From Oxytricha trifallax (Eukaryota > Ciliophora > Spirotrichea > Sporadotrichida > Oxytrichidae): a stretch of 64,000 nt of DNA. A program made the position numbers and the translations under genes. Shown here piece after piece: positions 43,005 to 56,233 of this stretch. The notes under the pieces were generated by a model. The model was not told where the DNA came from. It saw nothing but the letters and a program-made list of their open reading frames with translations, and searched no databases. The DNA lies in assembly GCA_000711775.1 (NCBI GenBank), contig ARYC01001903.1, positions 1 to 64,000 on the forward strand. The letters are read 5' to 3'. Position 1 is the stretch's first letter. The number at the start of each line of letters is the position of its first letter.

Positions 43005-46000
43005 TCATCTTATTTAATTCATAGTTGAGGCATTTGCCATTCTTTATTTCTACAACTATTGTTCTTGCAAATGCTAGTTTTGCTATGATAGATTATCATG
43101 ATTCAATGGTGCATTTCCATTTTACTATTGTTATTGACCTCCATTTTTCTAATTTATGTTACTGGCATTTTGCTTTTTCTCTGGATCACGATTTTCTTCG
43201 TTGTCCTGGTTGCTCTGATGTCTCTGAGGTCCAGTTATGGCTAACCTCTGTTAGTTGGACTGCATAATCTTTTGCTTGAGCTTATTGGGGTTAATAGTCA
43301 CACACTTTGTGATATCAAAAGTCTTGTATATTCCAACTAACTTTTCAGCCAGTTCGAACATGTTATTTCTAAGTGAAATGATCAGGAATTGACTGTTTCT
43401 TGCACGCTTCTTGATGTAGTCTCCAACTATAGCAACATTTTTATAGTCCAAAGCAGCATCAATTTCATCCATACAGTAAAGTGGAGAAGGTTTGTAGTGA
43501 TGAAGGGCAAATATCAGTGATAAGGAAGAGATTGTCTTCTCTCCTCCAGACAACTTTGACATTTACTTCCAAGATTTCTTGAGAGGTCTCACATGGAACT
43601 AAATTCCTTCTGAAAAAGGGTCTAAAGCATCTAAAGCTTCAAGTTCTGCATCCTCCATTTGTAATCAGTCTATACATTTCCTTAAGCTTAGTTGAGATAA
43701 TCGAGAACCCACTCATGAACTCATCGTGACGCTTTCTTTTCAAGATTTAATGCTCTTCTTTCATCTTGCTTAATTCCTCTTCAACTTCATGTAGTCTCTT
43801 TTACTTCTCTAAGAAATCTTAATGTCTATGCTTGTATTATTGAATGATGTTAATGTTTGGATTTGAATTCTGAATCTCATGTGTGAGGTTTTAGATTCTT
43901 TCATTAATTTGCTGCTTTTAATGTGTTAACATATTGATTTCTTCTTCTATGTAGTTGTATGATATAGGAGTGTGTTGAAGATGATAGTCAAAGCCTTGTG
44001 GTTCTTGTTTCAATCTCTTTGAATTGGACTGTTCCATCACTTAGCTGTCGTTGGGTCCTGCTTGAGGATCCTAGGTCTATCTAGCATTTGATTGTCTGTT
44101 TGATGAAACTAATCTCTATTCAGTCTAAGAAATCTATGATTAGCCAGGGAGTGCAAGTGCATTTGAAGTAACTGCATTTGGTCCATCAGTGAAAATGTAG
44201 CTAAATTCCGCTTCTTGACTTTTGAATTTATCTCTGTTTTCTCTGATCTTCTACTTAATTACTTTACAAAACTCATCCAGTGCAGTTCTTTGTTTAATTG
44301 CCTCTTCTACTGCTTATTTTGCCTTTGTTTCTGCTTCTTCAATAATAGCCATTTCTTTTTTAAGGTCTGTAAAATTATTTCTGCGTTAATCAAGCTTTTC
44401 TTTGTTTTATTATTTTTCTGATTCAATTGCTCCTAATTCAGCCAATAATAGTTCACCCATCTTAGTATTCTTTTGAACATCTTCATCAAGCTTTCTGAAA
44501 ATCTCTTCAAGTCTACTAATTTCCTCCTTTTCTTTTTCAATTTCTTTATCAAATTTCAAAAAGTATTAAGAAACATTTTGCAATTGCTGTTTCATTTTGT
44601 TTATCTATTTCTCAACTTCATTGACTCTCTTGTATATACTCTCTACTTCTTCTTTCTTTTTCTTGTATTCAACACCACCAGATTCTATAATCTTGGCATC
44701 TACTTCTTTCACTTATACCTTGATCTCCTCCATTTTGGGAAAGATATCTGATAGTAAGGCTTAGTCTTCTAGGATCTTTTGCTTTAAGTCCTCTACTTTC
44801 CTCTCTTCTTCTTGTGCCTTGTCCATGTCATAACCCAATGCACGGAGTTTATTATCAATAGCTTGAAGCTGCTCATTGAGGGATTTTTTTTCGATTTGTA
44901 GCTTGCTAAAGTTCATTTTCAGGATTTACTCTTTCTTTAAAGCTTGATTCTTTTGAGTTTCTAGTTGAGGTCTCTCCTCTTTTAGTTGATTAACCTGTAA
45001 AGTTGATCTTTCAACCGATTGCTCTAATTCTTTGATTTAGTCTTCTGAAAATTCTTGTACAGGTTTGCTGCTCATACCACCAGTTCTTGGCCTTCCTCCA
45101 CCACTCATAGTACCTGACTTCTCAATTAACTCACCTTTCTCAGTAACAACTCTGTGTCTTTATTGTCCATAAGCTATTCTTGAGGCAGTATCAATATTTT
45201 CACAAACTAAGGTGTTCTTAACTCCAAAATAGAAGGCATCAAGAAACTTATCATCTTTTGGCTTGATCAAATCGTATAATCTCAATGAATTAGCAGGGCA
45301 TTAGAATTATGCTGTCCTTTCACCTCTTACAGTCTAAGCCATCTTATCCATGCAAATGAACTTGCCTTGTCCTACGTGATTATCTTTTAAGTATTGAATC
45401 GCTTTCTCTCCATTATTAATAGTATCAACCACTATATAGTCAAGGAAACTGCAAGCAGTTGTGATGGCACAATCATATTTCTAATCAATAGTACCAAGAT
45501 CTCCCAATCTTCCAAAAACTCCATTAATGGTTCCACGTCTCTAAGCATCAAAGAGTTCTTGTAGAACCTTTCCCTTGTTTCTCTAATCAGATTAACTACT
45601 TTTCATCTGCATTAAGGTTTCTTTATTCTTTTAAAGCTCCTTCTCTATTTCTTATGATTCTTACATGTTTTTCATAAACTTTTGGTCTAAATCTGTCTTA
45701 TCAACTTATGTCTAGTCAATCTGCTATGAGATGCTTTAGATTTCTTCCATAGTGATTTCAATCTTTTTGTTTGTATTAATTCTTAAGTTTTTGTTGTGCT
45801 CAATTTCAGCCTTGACTTTCTAAGCTTTTCCTTCAATTGCTGCCATTTCTTGCTTCTTGATTTCAATGCTGCTCTTGATCTAGTTAAATTAGTTGATCAT
45901 TGGGTTCATCTCTGACTCAAGAGTTTCTTTTTCTTTCCTCCATTTCTCTGTGAGTTCTCTGACCTTCATTTCTAACTTCTCAAATTCCTGTTCTACTTCA

Positions 46001-47574
46001 ACTTTTTAGTGCTAAAGCTGTTTAAGCTCTTCCTCTCTCTTTGGCAATATCTACTCATTATGATTGTTTTCTTCAATTTGTTTTTGTTTTTTATGTTCAA
46101 TTTCATCGATAGTAGTCTTAGCTTTGTTTGTTTTTTACAATGTGTGTTTCATCTCGTTTCTAATCATAATATCTGCTTTTTCAAGGTTTCTGAAATCACT
46201 AGTTAATGCTTCATGTCTTTAAGAAGCTTTGTCTTCATTAGCCATGAGAATCTAGATTTCTTGAACCAATCCTTGATTCTCTTCCATCATCTTCTTCTTG
46301 CGGTCTCTCACATCTCTTACTTTGGCCTTTTAATCCACAATGTTCTAAATTTTAGCATTAAGTTGGGAGACGCCATCACCAAGCTCAACAAAGTGATACA
46401 TGTTCTTGAGCAGCATGAGGTTTCTTTCCTTTTTAAGATAGTCTATGGCGGCATCTTTATCTGCTTCCAAAGATGAAAGCTCTAGCTGACAAGTGTTGAC
46501 TCTGGCAAGTTTCTCTCTTCTTTCATCGTCTCTGGTTTCGACTTCTTTTTCAAGCTCACCAATTCTCTGGACGTATTTGTTGGAACCAATAATGTCTTCC
46601 AAGTATTCAAGCAGTCCAGTTTCATTTTCATTTTATGCTTTAGCCTTCATGAGAGAAATCTACTCAACTTCTCCTTGCAAAATAAGGAATCTGTTATGAT
46701 CAAGATCAATGCCCTTTTTGGAAAGTAATTCGCAGACTTCCTTGAAAGAACTCTCCTATCCATTAATCATATACTTGGATGTGCTTTGTTTATTGACTGA
46801 TCTTGAAATCTCAAACTGAGAGCCTGGTACGACTTCATAGTAGTCTGGTTCATTTTCATCATCAAGGATATCTTGGAAGTAAACTCTTACTGTAGCGTGC
46901 TACACATCTTTGTGTTCAGCTGAATTGTGGATTAGCTCTGAAAGCTTATTTAGGCGCATACGTTTGGCTCTTTTACCAAACACAAACAACAAAGATTCAA
47001 TAAGATTTGATTTTCCAGAACCATTGGGGCCAACCACTGCTGTGAAGCATTTATGCAGAGGTCCGATCTCTCTACGCCCATAGTAAGACTTAAAATTTTC
47101 CAAAACCACTCTTTCAATCATAAGTCTGCGATTCAAATTTTGAGTTTTTATCTTGGGCATTTACTGTGCAATCTGCTGTTGCATTTTATTAGACTACTGG
47201 TCTACTTGCATCATATTCTCTTGCTCAGCTTGATTTTGAATTTATGCCGGATTGATATCTTATCTTTACACATTCTACTGATTAATTTGTTAATCTCCTG
47301 TGGGGATGTTGTGATTTCCCACTTAATCTACCATCATTTATCCTTCTGAGTTTCTTCGCATTTGTTGCTGTATCACATTTGGATCCTATAAAGAACAATA
47401 TTTAATAAGTATTAAACTCAATAAACTACAGTAAATCTCTCTGATCATTACAAATCCAGGCTTTATACTTACATTTTACATGAATTAATTTGACTAAGAG
47501 ACATCATCGTTGTTATGATCTTAACCGAGTGACTCTGCGGCTGCTAAATTGCCGTGAAATTATTGCTGCTGCAT
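43005..47574 (-). CDS. SMC4: Condensin subunit SMC4
   Basis: Core ATPase of condensin, which compacts chromosomes. Start ATG 47574; intron 47472-47386; stop TGA 43007-43005. A Gln/Asn-rich leader (~110 residues) precedes MIERVVLENFKSYYG and Walker A VVGPNGSGKSNLIESLL (near residue 155). A long coiled coil surrounds a hinge with CPANSLRLYDLIKPKDDKF and EKSGTMSGGGRPRTGG, the SMC4 hinge signature. The C-terminal head has EFMSGFSIISTKLKEMY, signature KLSGGEKTISSLSLIFALHH and Walker B PLYCMDEIDAALD. A Gln/Asn-rich tail of about 90 residues extends past the usual end. One frameshift lies at about 43650-43655 (ITNGG | AELEALD). SMC4 rather than SMC2 by hinge and head motifs. Confidence 0.93.
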
Positions 47575-47910
47575 AATTTTTGTTTAATTTAATTTTTATA
47601 ATTTAAATTCAAATTTTATTAATGTTTGTTTGATTTATTGTGCTTATTAGCTATTTACCAGAATTATATCACACGATATTTAAAGACTTAAATTTGTGGT
47701 AGTTATTACTATTGTATGGGATGAAATTAAATTTTAAACATTTAAATTATTAATAGAAAATATATAATTCAACTATAATTTCGCAATACTATGATTATAT
47801 TATCAACTTTTGTAGAGAATTGTATAATAATTAGGAAATTAAAATCTTGTCATAACCAAATTATAAGTTTATAGTTGTTCAAAATAATTCACTTATAGCA
47901 ACTTATTATT

Positions 47911-50900
47911 TCAATCTGAGTCAGAATTCATTATCATATCATCTGAGTCTTCATCATCAGAGTATTCTTCAGCTCCTCTCCTATTTCCTGGTTTTCTACC
48001 TGTAGCACCTCCTCGTTAATTGCCGCTTCTGCCTCCTCTGTTTCCTACAGCACCTCCTCTGCTGTTATTTTGCCTCAATTAACCAATTTGAGGGGCTGAA
48101 GTTCCAGATCTAATTGATTCTCTATGTGAAGTTACGCCACTTGATGAGGATATCTCATTGAATTTGCGCTTTCTGGGGTTCCCACCAGAGTTGCCATTTG
48201 GTCTCTTCTGCTCTTCTTGGTTGCCCTCGATCTCCATGATTTCAACATCATCTCCTATAACTTAATTTTCTTGCGGGGGTTGGTGTCCTCCAGCTGCTGC
48301 TATTTATGCACCACCTCTGCCTCTCTTGGTTTATCTCCCTCTCTGGCCGGCTTTGCTGATGCTCCCTACTCCACTTACCAATTGGTTTTTATACCTTACA
48401 CATAAAATATGTATTTATTTGGCTTCATTAATATGCAATAAAATAAAAATAATTTATTGGTTTTGTTTAATTTAAGCCTGAGCTTGTTCATTCACAGCAC
48501 CAATTTTCTAGTCAAATTCATCTAAGAACTTTCTCAAGTCAGGTTTATTCAAAAACTGCTTTCTAAGAGTTTATGCGAGATTGTAGAAAAATATTTTAAC
48601 CTCCTCATTTTACTTTGTTATATAATTTGATAAATGTTTATATTTTTTCTCAATAACTAAGTTAATGATTTAGAGCAATATTTTTTTAATAACTAAGCCT
48701 AAATTTAGTGGATTTTTGCAAATAAAATGAATTATGATACATTTTACAGGAGTATGTCTTTGTAGCAGCTATCATAGAACTCCAGTAATTTGATGAATAT
48801 CTTCTCATTATACTTCAACTGTGAGAGACAGTAGGCAGTGTTGCGCCACTCAATGGGGTTGTCTGATGAGTGGAATTTACGGCAAAGTTTCTCCACTATC
48901 TGCTCGGTCTGCTTGTCCTTATCTATGTGAGCCATCAAGTGCTTTGCTATATTCTAGAATTCTTCCATTGTCAACAAGTGGAACTCTTAATAAAATTTAA
49001 TTAATTTAACAATAATTTCTTTTAAATATCTAATTATAATTTGTCTTAATTAATTTGAAGAATTTTGTAATTTAAAGAGTAATGTAAAGTAACTCTTTGG
49101 AAAGTCTGCTGATTGCTTTGGGGAACAAATTGTAGATGTTATTGCCTCCTTTAGTATGCAATTCATGCAGGAAAAGCTTAACTTAATCTTAAATTCTCTT
49201 GTCTGGATCCTCCAATAGCATTTAGTTATTCATTTAAAACCAAAATAATGAAAAATAATATAACCAATAGCATGCAAATGTCAACAATTTCTCCCTTTAG
49301 CTTAAGCATATCATTTAGAATTAAGTGAGTAATGACCATAAGTGCCTGCTTTCTCACATTGTTATTGCAGTCATGTAGCATGCCGAAGATGTCCTTAGTT
49401 TTCTCATTCAAAGTGTTGGGGAAACGATTGAACATATCACCTAAGGAGATAATTATATTTGCTTTCACTCCAAAGTCTATCTTGGGCTCTTTCAAGATCA
49501 ATATTATTGCTATGGTAAAAAAGAATTGTTTTATATATTAGAAGCACTTTATAGTACTTCTATGAGTTGAAAATAGAATATTATCTTAATCTCTTGTATA
49601 TGCCAGTTTATTTTTTTAATGGCAATACCAAGTCAAGGTTCTCCTAGCATATAACCTCAGAGACACACATATACTTGCATAGTGCCATAATAGCCGATCT
49701 CTACAATAAATGAATCCTGACTGCCTAGCCCCTCGAATTTCCTGGTTTATCTCCATTCTACTGCTCTCTGCTATCTTCAAGAGCCAGTTAGGCCACAGCG
49801 ACAATAGGCACTAAGAATCTGCCCAGAAGACCCTCTTAGATCAAAGATTCTTCAATTATCTTCTTTAAAGTTTAACTGTACTGCTCAATTTCTGCTTCTT
49901 TTCCACCTGCGATTTGGTCAAGTTCGTCCTCTTCTTTTTTGTTTTCTTCGCCGTTGTTGTCTCTGGCGTTGTTTTTGTTTTAATTTTAATTCCCACCAAA
50001 CTGCTCAGTACCTGCTTATAATTATCTATGTAAAATATAATTCACAAGATTCATAAGGCTTATTATTAAATTTATTATCACTGATGAAAAAATATATATA
50101 ATGAAATACTTTCTTGAGTTCATTGTCGATTTATTCTATATATGTGAGCATTTTAATTGCAATATGTCCAGCCACGAAGAAGATATGAGAGTAGTGAAAA
50201 TCGTTTAAATCTGGTCTCAGTTGATCAGAGACTTTTTGCAAGTTTTACTAGGTCAATCCTTCTCCACTCATAAGATTATATATTATATTATTGCCAAAAT
50301 CTTATTGATTGATAAATGGGTTATATTAAAATATATTAATTTTATAGAGATCACCTTCTTCGTTCAACTATGTGTTGCTATTCTGATTGCTTCCTTTTTA
50401 TGTATACATTTTCTTGGTCAACTCCTAGATGAAAACTTTGGCATATTCTGGAGCATTCTTAGTCTTAATATTGAATAAAGTGTTTAAGATGGCTTCAGTA
50501 GCACAGAACCATTCGAGGTCGGGAGTGCCGAAATTGTTAATAATCACTTTAAAGATTTGCTAGAGATATTTCTTGTCTGAATCTTAAATTGAAACTTGGC
50601 TTATTCTATCATTAGCATCATAAAAGATAATAATGTGTTTAAATGTTAGCAATTAATATCATAATATAAATGCTAAGCATCTCTTCTTCTATTGCACATC
50701 TGATGAATGATAACTTTCTCGTAGATGAGCAGAGCTTCTTGAATTAATACGAAATCTGGCTATGGAGATTTAGCGAATTTAAGTGAATTGCTATAGAGAT
50801 TATTCTTGTAATCCAAAACTATATCAATCTTAGCACTGCCAATCATTCTTATAAGTTTCAAGGCTGATCTCTGCTCTTACTATCTCATTTTAGCGAGAAA

Positions 50901-53562
50901 TTATGGATTTTAAGCGGGATCGTCTTTGTAAGCGTGTCGTGGATCCTCATATATTTTGAAGAGTAATTTTACAACTTCAAGCTCGAGGGCATTATTCTGG
51001 ATGCATCGAACGATTAGCTCTTCCAAACAAGTTAAGTCGGTTAGGGTTGCACCACGGACTTGATGTAGCAAATTGGCTGTTTTTTGCATTGAGCTGGTTT
51101 TCACATCAAAATACAGGGATCTATAGGCTTCAAACATTAATTTGTCAAGTAAAAAGTAAGTCAATATATTGCTATATATTTCCTTAAAACTCCAGTTGTG
51201 TTATTGATTTGAATATAAATTAACACCACTTAAGAAATTTAAGCCTCTTTAGAAAATAAGAGTGTAAGCATTTTTCTGATGCCTTTTTCAGCATTTTCTA
51301 TTCCAAATTAATGCAATTATGCAAACAACTTAATAGTCTCAATGGTATCCATTTGAGTTTTAGATGATAAAAGCATGATAAGTGAAGAATCAATTGCTTC
51401 GTTTATAGAATTCAGAAAAATTTGATACTCATCCATGTTTTAAAGGATTTACTCGTTCTCCATACTGGCTTCTTTGCATTTAATCATAAATAAATAAACA
51501 CTTTTAATTTTTTCAGTTTTAATCGTAATTTATTCATTTCTATATAATACTTCAAAGAAAGCATATTTATAAACTATATTGGTTGAAGTCTCTAGTAAAG
51601 CTCTAATATTCGTTAGTCTTTTGCAAATGATCAATGAACATAAATAAGTTTATTAACACATATTTTCCTTAAACACGAGATGCATATTCAAATTTTATAG
51701 TAATGAGCTCTTATCCTTCAAGTCCAGTTTACTGCTAGACTCTATCTTTGAACACTTATATTTTCTCAAAGATTTACTTGAAGTTTATCTTTATCTATTC
51801 TATATCTTGGCTGCAATTCTTTTTCTCCTCCTCTATTTCAGCTCTGGTGCAGAATGTTTAGCCTTAGGATCTGTTTAGATTAAATTTATAACCATACATC
51901 ACAATTATTTTTATAATTTTTATTTCATATGGATTTTATATATAAAGTTCTGCTAAAGATTAATTAACTTCTATAATTGCAACCTTCCTAAAGCAGATTA
52001 ATCGATAAATATATATAACTTTGAATAAAAAATAATAATTATGTGATGGAGAAGTCTGAGAGCAGTCTTTCTAACTTGAGTAGTTTGATCCTTGAGTCTT
52101 GCTATGCTTGCTTACAATATCTCTTATAATCTATCAGCCACAACATTGGATTCGATTAGTTTCATAAATACTTTCATTGCTTTGGATCTACAGAAGGAAG
52201 ACTTATCGTTGAATCTTTTTAACAGAAGCTCCAAGAACTTATCCTTAGTTTTCTAGTAGGCTATACAAAAAGATAAAATACATAATACGTGTGTTGACAT
52301 CTGTCTCGGCTGAAGTCTTTTTCAAGTCATCATCGACATCTTCCATTTCTTCGATCTTCTAATTTGGATCCTGCATAGGCGTGATACTCTCAAGTTCTGG
52401 TTTTGCATGTAAAACTTTAATTATAATGTTTCCAAGGATCTTGATTAAGGCTTAGCGAAGTAAGTAGGACTCGCATTCGAAAAAGTTCAAGAGGTTTGAG
52501 ATATTTTAGTATAAGATTTTCGGACAAATCTTTGACAATTTCCTTAAGAAAATAGCTATGTTCTTTATTCCAATACTTTCATGTGCGCTGTTATCTTGAC
52601 CAAATATTTTGAAATTAAATTTAAATATAAATAGATTAATTTAGTTTTTTTATATTTGCTGAGTTAACTCTTTAATGATTTCATTAGGCATTTAGGGTCC
52701 TTATTTCTAAGCTACTAGTCCAACAAAGTCTGCCATGTGAGGTGCCAAATTATCTTAATTGTAAAGTAAGTCTATAATTTTTGTAGTATTTTGGCTTTAC
52801 ATGTACTTTAAATCCTATCCAAATCTCTCCATACATATCTGAAGTACTGAGAATAATAGCTCTTTCACCTATAATAATAACATGATTTTGATTTTGTCTT
52901 ACCTCTTGAAACTTTGTGTTATTTGGGTTTTCTAACAAGTCAAAACCCATCTTTACGAAGGCCTTGACGAAATCTTCCTCTACTTTTTACTCTTTCCAAA
53001 GATATTGCAAGTCCATCTCTCCAAGCATGTCTCTGAAGAACTTAAGCGATGATATCATTTTATCTCTAAGCTCTCCTTGATAATTTATCTCATTCTTACC
53101 AGCGTTAGAGTTTTGCCTTCCTACCTTGGCGGCTGAGGTTAAATTTGAATTACCCTAGGCTTAGTTCTTTCTTCTCACTTTGGACTGAGCTTCTTTTGAG
53201 TCTTTGAGTTTAGAGTTTTCACTCAAAAAGAACGTAATAAGGTAGACATAGGCTTTCAAGCTGTTTCTCATAATATAAATGGCGAAAAATTAATTCAAAA
53301 TAAATATATAACTATTTCTAATGAGATTGATATCTATGCCCTTATTTCCTTAATTGGATGTTATCTAAGACATGGTGTTGCTCTACAAACTTTTTCTGTG
53401 TTCGTAAGCTGATTCTACAGTAAGAACTTTACTTTTTTCTATAAAGCTCAAAAGAGAGCGAAGTCCGCCATTTAAATTATTTATGAGCATTGCTCTCACA
53501 CAAGCTGATATATCTTCCAAATTGTATATCATTGAATAAAAGTAGTCGAAGTTATCATTCAT
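47911..53562 (-). CDS. NCAPD2: Condensin subunit CAP-D2 (HEAT-repeat regulator)
   Basis: Non-SMC HEAT subunit of condensin. Start ATG 53562 (MNDNFDYFYSMIYNLEDISA), stop TGA 47913-47911. HEAT repeats run throughout; the Cnd1 domain is marked by KQALMVITHLILNDMLKLKG (49320-49270). AHIDKDKQTEQIVEKLCRKF and WRNTAYCLSQLKYNEK (48930-48790) are typical CAP-D2. The tail is Arg/Gly-rich then acidic (NRRGAEEYSDDEDSDD). Resolved interruptions: IESs 53264-53314, 52604-52651 and 48381-48455; introns 52902-52869 and 52288-52261 (28 bp). Many more remain unresolved, for example near 51900, 51550, 51200, 50650, 50300, 50100, 49600, 49240, 49000 and 48650. All segments are colinear on the minus strand; no scrambling seen. 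It lies 336 bp upstream of SMC4 on the same strand. Confidence 0.88.
48381..48455. other. IES in CAP-D2, pointer AAAACCAAT
   Basis: 75 bp between AAAACCAAT copies on the coding strand (48464-48456 and 48389-48381). Excision joins AQIKQNQ to LVSGVGSISKAGQRG in frame. Confidence 0.8.
52604..52651. other. IES in CAP-D2, pointer AAATAT
   Basis: 48 bp between AAATAT copies on the coding strand (52657-52652 and 52609-52604). Excision joins KELTQQI to FGQDNSAHESIG in frame. Confidence 0.75.
53264..53314. other. IES in CAP-D2, pointer AGAAA
   Basis: 51 bp between AGAAA copies on the coding strand (53319-53315 and 53268-53264). Excision joins DINLIRN to SLKAYVYLITFF in frame. Confidence 0.8.
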
Positions 53563-53646
53563 ATATAAAGCAATACATCTAGAACATTTACAATTTATAA
53601 TAAGAATTTGATAAATAAAAAATAAATTAATTAGATATAATCAAAA

Positions 53647-53890
53647 ATGGAAAAATGTCTGAGCAGAAGATGCCGTGTCACTCAATTAAAATGTAAGTTA
53701 CAAAAAACATATCTAAATTTTTTATTTTACAGGGGTTGCACCTGTTAAGAGTGGTAGTGGAAACAGACAAAGACTTCGCAGAGCAGCTAAGAAAAGAGGT
53801 GAAGGAGTATTCAAATATGCAAATGGTGATATTGAAAAAGGAACATGGAAAGACAATGAAACGTTTTTTAGATTTACACTTTGTATATTG
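53647..53890 (+). CDS. MORN-repeat protein fragment
   Basis: Exon 53647-53692 (MEKCLSRRCRVTQLK), a 40-bp GT-AG intron (53693-53732), then VAPVKSGSGNRQRLRRAAKK and one MORN repeat, GEGVFKYANGDIEKGTWKDN. MORN repeats usually come in series and bind membranes or act as scaffolds, so this is probably the first segment of a longer gene. After about 53870 the sequence becomes AT-rich and no clear continuation was found. Divergent from CAP-D2, whose start is 84 bp away, so the two probably share an upstream region. Confidence 0.55.
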
Positions 53891-54004
53891 GCTTATTGTT
53901 TTTCATTTATTATTGATCGAATTCTTATAATCATCTATTTTCCAAATTATTTATCATGATTGCAATAATACAGGATTATTAATGATACGATTATTAATTA
54001 CTGA

Positions 54005-54309
54005 TTGTCAACGATAAATTAGCACTTTTGCTACCCATGAAGATTATCATAAATACTTTCAAGCTCAGCTAACATCTCGTCCTCATTGACATTTTTGAAT
54101 GATTTTTTGGCTTTGACCCAAAACCTGTACTAATCAGCTGGCTAATCGCAAAGTTGCTCTTTCTTCAATGGAAACCTAAACTCTTCAATGACTTGGCCGT
54201 TTAGGTAGTTCTCATTGCTAAATTGTTAATTTTCTGGCATCCTTCCTCTAGCATTGGGATAAGCTTACGAAGTGGAGGAGTTCACTGATGAAGTGTCAAT
54301 TTGCATCAT
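54005..54309 (-). CDS. Small acidic protein, function unknown
   Basis: Start ATG 54309 (MMQIDTSSVNSSTSQAYPNA). The frame continues with EEFRFPLKKEQLCDQPADQY and ELESIYDNLHGQQKCQF. It stays open beyond 54005 into DNA antisense to the MORN gene, so the stop is uncertain and a boundary near 54010 is likely. Roughly 100 residues; no domain recognised. Confidence 0.45.
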
Positions 54310-54319
54310 TTTGTATTTG

Positions 54320-56233
54320 ATTCTCTCTTTAATTTAAAAAGTAATTAAATCATTTTAGCCAGAATTTGAATTAAAAAAAGCATTTTTGAATATATCATCA
54401 CTATAGATTTTTTGTTGTCTAATTTTATTATCAAAATAATCAATTGTAATATATGATTGGCAAATATAATGAAGCGGTAAATATAGAATAAAAGGATATA
54501 AAACAAGGATAGATAAAATATTATTATCCTCTTTAGAACTAATTTTTTTATTATTCAAACTACTCCAATGCTTATAGTCTTCAATTCAATATTTTAGAAT
54601 AATTTCATAAATATCTCTGAAATAATAAAACAGACAACTAAATGTCATAAAATCTCAGTTCTCTTCTCTATTGCATAAAATCCTAAAATTTATATATAAG
54701 CAAATATTTTCCTAATATTTATCAACATAATTCCCAGAACTTTTTACTTTCCTTATCATATTATTTGAGTTACTTGAATTATTAAATAATCCTACAACAA
54801 TGAATTCTTATAGATTTGTACACCTAAAGATCCTAGATAAGCTAATATTTTCAAAAATTTCATTAATCTCATAAAATGGTTTGAATTAAGTATTCTCTCA
54901 ATCCTTAACTCCAAATAATATGTCAAAAATGATTATTATATAATTTGTTCCATACTCCCTTCTTTTTATCAATATTTATTCAAGTTACAAGGTGTCTATT
55001 TGATTATTAATTTATTATTTTTATATAATCAATAAAATCAGTCTTTCTACTATAAAGTCCTAAAATATTATTTTTTATGGGAAAATGTGTATTAATTCGT
55101 TTGTACTTTCTGCTTACTTAAGCATTTAACTAATCATATATCCCATTCCTATTTCACGAATATCTATATCTAAATTTTTTAAGATAATTTATAGCTCATA
55201 ATACAAACAGTTTATTTATATATAAAAGGTATAATTTTCCCGCTATATAGATGGAATATTTTAATAATTTTAAAAAGGTTCGAAATTGAAATCTTTTGCT
55301 ATATAAAAGTTTTGCAAATATAACTTTCCTCATTAATTATTTTATATATTTTTAAGATTTTAAACTAGGATTTTAGATTAAATTTACAAATGACTATTGA
55401 GGTCTCCGTCTAGTCGATAAATTTATTGATGATTTGTCGGAAAAATGAATAAATCCAGACATTATTATTATTAATACTGATAGAGTATTGTACCGAAATT
55501 TATTAATGGGAATTAACCAAATTCTGATAAATTTAATTTAATTTGCCCACCATTTCAATAAAAAATCCATAAAATGAGACATAAATTAATAATTTGAGTG
55601 AAATTTGACAGTATTTTACATTCGAAGTGTTTTGAATATATGAATAAGTAGTTTACTTAATAAGTGAAGTTAACAATTTAAATTAAGAATAATAACATAA
55701 ATATGATATTTCAATAATTTAAGATAAATTGCAATAAAAATACTAATTATTTTAATAATATCGTAGGAATTGTTTGTTGATAGTGCAATTAATTTAATTA
55801 CTTTGCATTATTGGAGAAAAAACGGAGAAAATAAAAGATAAAATAAGAACATTAAAATTTATACAATCAAAAATGATATTTATTTTAAATTGAAAATTTT
55901 GATCCATATAATTAGAGTCAAGTCAAGTTTAAAATCTATGGTAATAATATAAAAAGTTATATAACTTTTGATTCTTTAAATAGTTTTAATACATTAATAA
56001 TAAATTATCTTAAATAATTTAAGATTGAACAATAATTATTAGTTTTGATCTTATAGTTCTACTAGAAACAAAATATGTTCAATTCCAATCAAAATCAGCA
56101 ATCTATCAGTAAATTGAACTAAAGTTTAAGTATTTACAAATTAATAAGCATGAATAAAAATATAAATCAATTTAAGTTTAGGAAATTAAAGTTATTATTC
56201 TTTTTTTATATTTAAAATATTTTTAATTCAATA
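54320..56233. other. AT-rich intergenic DNA
   Basis: About 1.9 kb of very AT-rich DNA downstream of the ATR-like gene. No coding segment, RNA gene or repeat could be supported. Confidence 0.6.

Noticed and set aside
43025-47349. Many plus-strand open frames opposite SMC4 and CAP-D2 (for example 46213-46476, 44473-44751).
   Set aside because: They are antisense shadows of coiled-coil coding sequence and start or stop without conserved content.
53736-53930. Plus-strand frame MHLLRVVVETDKDFAEQLRK.
   Set aside because: It is the wrong frame of the MORN exon; the spliced frame gives the GEGVFKYANGD repeat.
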